Shown one piece after another: positions 58,083 through 64,000 of a stretch of DNA of 64,000 nt. The stretch comes from Arthrobotrys musiformis (Eukaryota; Ascomycota; Orbiliomycetes; Orbiliales; Orbiliaceae): assembly GCA_036971715.1 (NCBI GenBank), contig JAVHJL010000006.1, forward strand, positions 1,550,001-1,614,000, given 5' to 3'. The stretch's first letter is position 1; every line of letters begins with the position of its first letter. A program made the translations under genes and the position numbers. Below the pieces are notes generated by a model that saw only the letters and a program-made list of their open reading frames with translations, had not been told where the DNA came from and did not search any database.

Positions 58083-59315
58083 ATGCGCATATCAACTCGC
58101 CCTCTAAGGTTGATGCTAGCATTACCGTCTATTTTCTTGATAGTAACCCACACGTTCGTCGAAAGTTCCCCGTTGTCTTCGGGGGGAGACAAGATATCCT
58201 CGTCTACAAACATCAAAACCACAACGTTATCTGGCACACGTGTCCAGCCCCCTAATACTAAACTTGCCCCCCTACCCACAGATCGGGCATCGTCAACTAC
58301 TCTTGAAGCGCCCGTGCGATCGCTCACCAGCAGTGATATCACATTTGGCAACGGAACAAACCTGACAAAACCCCAGGAAAACGGAGCTCTGACAAAGAAA
58401 GTCGATGTAGACCCATCGTTCTTTTATGACACGCGGGGATTATTTGTTTTATGCAACTCCCCTAGATTTGTATACGATCTGAAGCCATTCGAACACCCCG
58501 ATATCCCCGTGCTCAACCCTGCGACTTGGATGAATTGGAAGGAAAGGGGGAGCTTTGAATCCGTGAGAGCGGAGATATTCCATCGACAACAGGTTTGCTA
58601 CCGATGTTCATGCGATGAAAACGGAAAGATTGTTGAAACCGTAGCTGAAAAATCGAGGTGTCGGGGAGAACGTACCCCTGCACGATGCATGTTGGCTTTT
58701 GGTAATCCCCCAAATCTCCCATGTTCTATTTCGTGATCACGGTGACGGATATGGTGGTTTCTTCTAGTACTGTAGTAAAAAGAATAATAGAAAAGGAGCA
58801 AGGCCGGGGGCTAATATCAAGTTTATAAAACAGCCTGCTATTGCACAGTGGACCTCGTCCAACCATCGCCGATTAATGGCGCAACCGTCACAGATTACAT
58901 AAACGCCCTAAATAGAATACCTATGACAGCCAGGGCCCGAAACAGGGACTACCGTTGGTTTTTCGGTGGACATAGTATTGGATTCGATCCTGATACTTTG
59001 GGCCCGAGGCCCGTTGACGAAACGATCCAGCCGCCTCCAGTACCTGACCCACGACACCTACGATGGGATAGGACTTTGACAGTAGGCCCTGAATTTGAGC
59101 CACTCCCATTCGAAAACGAGGTCGGGCCATGGGAACGTAATCAATTCGAATATGGCTACTACAACGGTTACCCTGAACTTCCTGAATATATCAGGGGCCA
59201 ATATTATTGGCGAGATCAAAGGAACGAGCCTATCCAAATAGAACCCGATCCGGATGGGGATCTATATACCGACCCACGCGATTTCGGCTTCCAGAAATCT
59301 GAATTCGGGAAATGA
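58083..59315 (+). CDS. Secreted cysteine-rich orphan protein B (paralog of 24020-24937)
   Basis: No known family recognised. Exons 58083-58701 and 58834-59315 give 366 residues; the 132-bp intron is phase 1 (gtaatc...aaacag). An N-terminal signal peptide (RLMLALPSIFLIVTHTFV) is followed by a Ser/Thr-rich spacer to about residue 105, much longer than in protein A, ending in a KK site. Cysteines are C124, C172, C175, C177, C193, C202, C208 and C210. The CxxCxCDxxG and Cx5CxC spacings equal those of protein A (which has CNLCKCDQIDG), and the intron falls at the same residue and phase. After the intron, YINALNRIP and YRWFFGGHSIGFDPDTLGPR align with YQDALDNVPF and WRWNPASHPGF of A. The C-terminal half is Pro/Tyr/Asp/Glu-rich. 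NGT and NLT are glycosylation sites. Function unknown. Confidence 0.85.
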
Positions 59316-60005
59316 ATTATTACCAATTGTCTTTGTCGGCTCCTGCCGCCGTGGGTAAAGCTCTTGTCTCTGTCCCCCCAATTTTTTTTTCTTTTGGGGG
59401 GGGGGGGGGTGTTGTAATGTAGAGAACGTGGTATCAAATGTGTTGTTTCGCTAGTTTTGTATTTAGTCGAGGTTCTCGCAGTGATTTAATTTAATTTAGT
59501 CCATCTATATTCATCTTATAAGCCAATGACAGGTTGATTTTTTAATGGCCGTTTCAGTCATCATGCCTTGATCAATTTTAGCAAATCTCAACATTTGGCA
59601 TCCGCCGAAGCACTTCAGTAGTCCAAGACTAGCTGCGCGATATCAATTGGTTTTTTCCCTTCCCAGCTTGAATTGAACCCTATAGCTATCAACTTTGGAC
59701 AACATCCTGATGGGCTTGCTGGTCTCGGAGGGTACCCTCGTTCTAGTATATCTTAATTTTGGACGTAAACGGACAGGTATTATCTCATACCCATCGAACC
59801 CCTTTGGGGAAAAGGGGGAAAATAGAGAATGAAGTTCTAGGGTTACGGGGCGGGGCAACCGAATGGTATCAAGGATCTATCTATCTGCGATCTCAAAAGA
59901 ACAAAAAGAGGGGGGGGGATGAAAAGAAGGGAGCCCGAGCCGTCCCAGATGTTGCGACATGGTCACCACGGCCGCGGCATTATAGCACATCCCGACATCC
60001 AGCAT
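59316..60005. other. Convergent intergenic region, 0.7 kb
   Basis: 3' flanks of orphan B (+) and asparaginyl-tRNA synthetase (-). It holds a 14-G run at 59396-59409 preceded by ccccccaa and a T tract, which could fold on itself. No gene is supported. Confidence 0.6.
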
Positions 60006-61916
60006 CTATGGCGTACATCTCCCCACATATCTAGGGTACAGGCAACACTCCCTAACCGTCCACCGGTTACATAACCATGCCAAATATCTCTCCAGGCCTA
60101 ATCCATACCCTCCGTGGGGGCAAGTTCCATACTTCCTTTGGTCTGTGAACCAATAGTACGGGGCAGGATCGATTCCCTCGCGTGCATAGCCTCCCATGAG
60201 CTCTGTAAGATCATCCATACGCATAGACCCTCCTACGATTTCTCCAACACCAGGCATAAGAACGCTTAAAAAATCGACTCGTTAGCATAAAGCTCACTTC
60301 ATCCGACGAACCCTGCTTCACTAGCGTGAGCGGGAGGGGGGTATATACGTACTCCACACTTTCTGTTATTCTCTTATCAGACTCATCCTTTTTCATGTAG
60401 AAAGACTTGATCTCTACCGGGAAATGTGTCAAGAAAATAGGGCGGTTAATCGTATCCGTCATCTTTCTCTCCGCAGCCTCAGCGATATCGTCCCCGAACT
60501 CATGGTCCTTGCCCTCGTCCGTCTTGATATCGTGTTCGTTCAACCATTTGATCGCATCCTCATACCTCATCCTCATGAACGGTCTCTCGGGCACCTTGAA
60601 ATCAGGGTTGAGTTCCTTGATGATATCTCTACAACTAGGGTCTTCGAGAACATAACCAAGGACACGGCTGATCATTTCTTCTAGGTGAGAGAGTAGATCT
60701 TCAAATGAAATAAATGCGAGTTCTGCTTCGACGTGTGTATACTCGGACAAATGCCTTCGGGTGACACTACGTTCCGCTCTGAAACTCTCCTGGACGCAAA
60801 ATACGTCGCCAAGGGCGGGCAGACAAGTCTCAAGGTACAGCTGCGAGGATTGTGTCAGATAAGCCTTTTCGCCGTAGTAGTTGAATTCGAAGAGTGTTGA
60901 ACCACCCTCGACCTGTGTTTGGACCATGCACGGCGGGGTAACTTCGAGAAGACCCAATTCTTCGAATGCTCGGCGGAATGCGCGGAGAACACCAGCACGG
61001 ACTTTGAGAACCCCAGAGGCTTGCTCGCCGCGGAGGTAGAGATGGCGTTGGTCAAGTTTGATCTGTTGTTCTGCGTCTGGAGCGACGATATTGCCGATGG
61101 CGGCATCGCCGCTTGGGGCCTTCCCTACGACAGTATAGTAATCTGCAGTGAGCTCATGGCCGCCGGGTGCGGTCTTGCCCTCCGGCAGAGCTTTGATGGT
61201 TCCGTAAATTGTGACTGTAGTTTCTTCGATGAACTGAAGGGCATCGAGGGTTTTGATCAAATCGCCCTCCAAAACACACTGGAGGTAACCTGTTCCGTCT
61301 CGAAGAACGATAAAGATCATATGCGCCTGAACCCGGAGACGGTGAATCCAGCCGGAAACCTTAACACGGGTATCACGGTGGGCGGTAGAATCTCTGATTT
61401 TAATAGATCTAGCAGCAGGAAGACTAGCATCTTCTTTCAAAACAAAGGCCTTCGCAGCCTCTAGCTTGAGCCTTTCCTTTTCAGCCTTTTCAGCGGCTTC
61501 CTTTTCTCGCTGGGCAGCGCCTGCTGCCTCCTTGGCAGCTTTTCGGACAGCTGCTTCATGAAGCTTCTTGGCTTTCTTCAGGCTGGTTGGAGAAACTGGT
61601 TTATATTCTAGCGATGGCTCCTCTGCAGGTGGAACTACAGTTTTGGACTTGCGAGTGTGGAATGCAGTGGTTGGAGGTGGAAGAAGGGACAATGCGAATA
61701 GAAGGGTTTTGTAAGGAGTCTCCTCGGAGTTTGGGGTATCGGTGGAGTCAACACCACCATCTTCGTCAATATAGACTGGATTCGAAGGGGAGGAATTGTT
61801 AATATCAGTGAAGCGACTAGTGGTGGTGGTGGGGTGGGCGAGCAGGGCATACTTATTTCTGGGTGAGCGATTGAAAGGCCCTCGACAGCCGAAGCTACCG
61901 TCTCAACTTCAGCCAT
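60006..61916 (-). CDS. DED81: Asparaginyl-tRNA synthetase, cytosolic
   Basis: Class II synthetase charging tRNA-Asn. Exons 61916-61853, 61775-60353 and 60264-60006 give 581 residues (yeast Ded81 is slightly shorter). The first exon encodes MAEVETVASAVEGLSIAHPE. The second intron (gtacgt...tttttaag, 88 bp) is required to rejoin RITESV with DVLMPGVGEIVGGSMRM; the frame that reads through it gives a wrong C-terminus. A Lys/Ala/Glu-rich helix lies at about 65-115 (KAAKEAAGAAQREKEAAEKA). Then come an OB-fold anticodon-binding domain (VKVSGWIHRLR, VLRDGTGYLQCVLEG), motif 2 (FRAERSVTRRHLSEYTHVEAE, split for length as FRAERSVTRRHL and SEYTHVEAE), YYWFTDQRKYGTCPHGGYGL and motif 3 (GLGLERYLAW). It ends in RCTP. 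No mitochondrial presequence is apparent. It is followed upstream by CWC15 on the same strand. Confidence 0.96.
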
Positions 61917-62669
61917 GACTGAGAGCAGTTATGAGCGAAAGGACTGGTTGTTAAGAGGCGGCAGAGGTGAAGTCGCAGAGAGTGACGATGGTGATGCCTG
62001 CAGAGTGGTGGTGGTGGTGATAGTGATAGTGTGTGTGGTGGGGCAGATATCAGATGAGCTGGAGCAAAATTGGTTGTTGTTTGTTCGCTTGCCCCAACGC
62101 TACCTTGGTTCTTCACACAATTGGACGATGCGAATACCTGCAAATGCTTGAGGGGGACACCCGGAGATGTTATGTATACCAATTGAAGTCGGTGATAGTG
62201 TAATGCGCCAGCGATGGAAGAGAAAAAAGGAGTGAGAGAGTTGGAACAATGCAAGAGGGAGGAGCCGGATTTTAAACAGGGCCGGCAGGGTGGTTTCACC
62301 AGCTTGCCATTGAGTCACACGCCCATCGCAGCTCGATTCTAGCGTAACAAACTGGGTGGATAAATCAATCCGTTCGGGAAGAGCAGCCAGCAGCCCGCCC
62401 CGCCAAAGATAGGATGATCCATGCTTGCATGCACATGCATATATACCTTATCTATCTATCATCGATTCTATCGTACAATCGCCTCATTCATGAGCGCCTT
62501 CATGCTCACACTACTACATGGCGCATGGTATCACGGCACTGGAATGCAATACCGGGTGGGTCAATTGCAAAGCACCGCTTATATATGCCAGCATGTGCGA
62601 TGGGCAATGCATAAGTGCTTGGGACCTTGCGTCCAGAGTCCACCAACTGTACTATCGCACATATTTGTT
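61917..62669. other. Intergenic region, 0.75 kb
   Basis: Promoter and leader of asparaginyl-tRNA synthetase followed by the 3' flank of CWC15. On the minus strand 61985-62045 is CA/CCA-rich (ccaccaccac, cacacacac), typical of a fungal leader. No gene is supported. Confidence 0.6.
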
Positions 62670-63774
62670 CTATACCCTCCGGTCAGCGTCCTATTCCCAA
62701 TACAAAGAAAAATAAAGACAAGACATTTTGCAAGTGGGTAAGAGAACAGAAATAGGATGAAAAATACCAAAAGAATAAACTGAAATAAAATAAAACTCAC
62801 CATAAATTTCTTGTGAAAGTCCGATCGCAGAAGGTCATTCACAAACTCCTTCTTCTTCCCTTTCTCCTCCACCCCTCTGGCCTGATTTCTAAATATCACA
62901 TCGTCGTCCCACCGCCGCTTGACGTTGAACGCTTTGGCATTCAACAGCGGATTTCCCCGTGCGATATCGATCTCCCTCTGTGCTTCCTCCTCTGCCGCCT
63001 GTTCCTTTTCCTCCTTTTCCTTCGCAGCAGCCCTTTCTTTCTTGATTTTCTCGAGCTCTCTCATTAACTCTGCCGTTTCATCTTCACTGTCCTCATCTGA
63101 ATCGTCGGAGTCTGAATCGTTGTCACTATCGTTTTCCGAATCCTTATCGGATCCATCGCTGTCGGCATCCAAGTCGCGTGACTCTTCTAATATCCTCCGC
63201 CTCTTCGCTTCAGGTGTTTCCTCATCACCTTCTTCCCTTCCTTCATCGTCATGATCTATTCGCCCCCTCCGCGTACTCCCTGTTACCACACTTGTAAGAT
63301 CATCGTCGCCGTCTACATCTCGTGAACTTGTAGTTTCGCCGCGTACTTTGGCGTAATGTGCTGCTTCGGCTTTAAGTAGTTCAGCCCGGAGATCGCGTTT
63401 CCCATCTGCAGCACCACCTTGTCCAGGTTTTCTACAAGCAACCAAAAAAAGGAGGTCAATAGCGTTAGCAATCTTCTGATCGCACGAAGAGTCTTCCACC
63501 TCACCAACTTCCGTGACCCGAGAAATCGGGAAAGAAGGAAGAAGGGGATTTTGGTCGGTCTGGTGGAGAAGGAAGAATTTCGTACGCACCGGACTTTTAG
63601 GACTGTATGTGCTGGTAAGAGACGTTGGTGATAAGCTGGGCCGCGCTGGGTTTCTTTCCCTACCGCCTGCGATCCGTGTTAGCTCGTTCAAACACCATGG
63701 TACGGGGAGAGACTATAGTCTGGAGCTCCGGTGATGCTTACGGGATCAAATGTAGGACGATGAGCTGTCGTCAT
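62670..63774 (-). CDS. CWC15: Pre-mRNA-splicing factor CWC15/Cwf15
   Basis: Component of the Prp19/NineTeen-associated spliceosome. Exons 63774-63742, 63666-63590, 63431-62801 and a tentative last exon 62690-62670 give about 253 residues. The N-terminus MTTAHRPTFDPAVGKETQRG followed by PAYHQRLLPAHTVLKVR and KPGQGGAADGKRDLRAELLK is diagnostic of CWC15. The middle is strongly acidic (DSDGSDKDSENDSDNDSDSD and onward), then a Lys/Glu coiled coil, and the conserved end WDDDVIFRNQARG, EFVNDLLRSDFHKKFM. Donors are gtaagc, gtgcgt and gtgagt. The last exon is uncertain: the model adds DADRRV, whereas family members usually end in a few residues such as KYIR. If the final intron is kept the frame stays open to 62579. 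Confidence 0.9.
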
Positions 63775-64000
63775 TTTCGCAAGTGTCTTGGATGAGTATT
63801 ATTCGGAAGAGAAGCGGTTTGTTTGGACGGAAGGGTGGTGTCGGAGCGACGGTGCCTGCGATGGTGTTCGGTCGAGAAATCAATTTGAAGGTGCCGCTGG
63901 GCATGCGCGCGAGGGCCCAAAATTTCGAGCCTCAATTCAGCCAAAGAGGCACGAACGAACGAGTGAGAAAACTTCCACCAATTTACCAGTAAGAATACGT
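63775..64000. other. Upstream region of CWC15
   Basis: 226 bases to the window edge, presumably the CWC15 promoter. The 69-codon plus-strand frame at 63783-63992 has no supporting feature. Confidence 0.6.

Noticed and set aside
60919..61464. 181-codon plus-strand frame
   Set aside because: Antisense to the asparaginyl-tRNA synthetase catalytic domain.

Overview
The window reads as nuclear DNA of a filamentous ascomycete (Pezizomycotina). Genes carry short GT-AG introns (58 to 158 bp in my models), a hybrid histidine kinase, a PHO80/PREG-type cyclin, KRE9/KNH1, and a secreted hydrolase with a fungal CBM1 module. Fifteen protein genes are supported in 64 kb, separated by unusually long non-coding stretches. 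This spacing would fit an early-diverging group such as Orbiliomycetes or Pezizomycetes, but that is inference only. I see no transposase, reverse transcriptase, rRNA, convincing tRNA or CRISPR.

Layout. 3-1764 (+): C-terminal part of a hybrid histidine kinase. 1765-16245: about 14.5 kb without a credible gene, ending in a long pyrimidine/CA-rich leader. 16246-17436 (+): PHO80/PREG-like cyclin. 20876-22153 (+): KRE9/KNH1 beta-1,6-glucan protein. 24020-24937 (+): secreted cysteine-rich orphan A. 27209-27641 (+): small basic Thr/His-rich protein. 29495-30991 (-): M24B Xaa-Pro aminopeptidase/prolidase-like enzyme. 32148-33953 (+) and 38406-39719 (+): disordered, probably nuclear proteins. 42612-44433 (+): acyltransferase-3 membrane protein. 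45639-47082 (+): CBM1-linker-SGNH/GDSL esterase. 48382-49875 (+): Lys/Glu-rich nuclear-type protein. 49937-50684 (-): Mediator subunit MED22. 51018-52065 (+): pinin/SDK/memA protein. 52772-53175 (-): 81-residue protein. 58083-59315 (+): secreted orphan B. 60006-61916 (-): cytosolic asparaginyl-tRNA synthetase. 62670-63774 (-): spliceosome factor CWC15.

How they fit together. The 48-53 kb and 60-64 kb blocks are compact housekeeping clusters (transcription, splicing, translation), with MED22 and pinin divergently arranged over 333 bp. Surface and secreted functions (KRE9, the CBM1 esterase, the two orphans) lie in the looser regions. The most notable result is that orphans A and B, 33 kb apart, are divergent paralogs. 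They share a signal peptide, the cysteine pattern C...CxxCxC...Cx5CxC, and one intron at the same codon and phase. Other unexplained signals are a dispersed element containing ggtctcgtacc, an 18-bp perfect palindrome in a KRE9 intron, an 18-bp identical sequence flanking the cyclin gene, and a perfect 12-bp hairpin in the gene desert.

All gene models were spliced by eye. No similarity search was run, and family names rest on motifs recognised in the translations.
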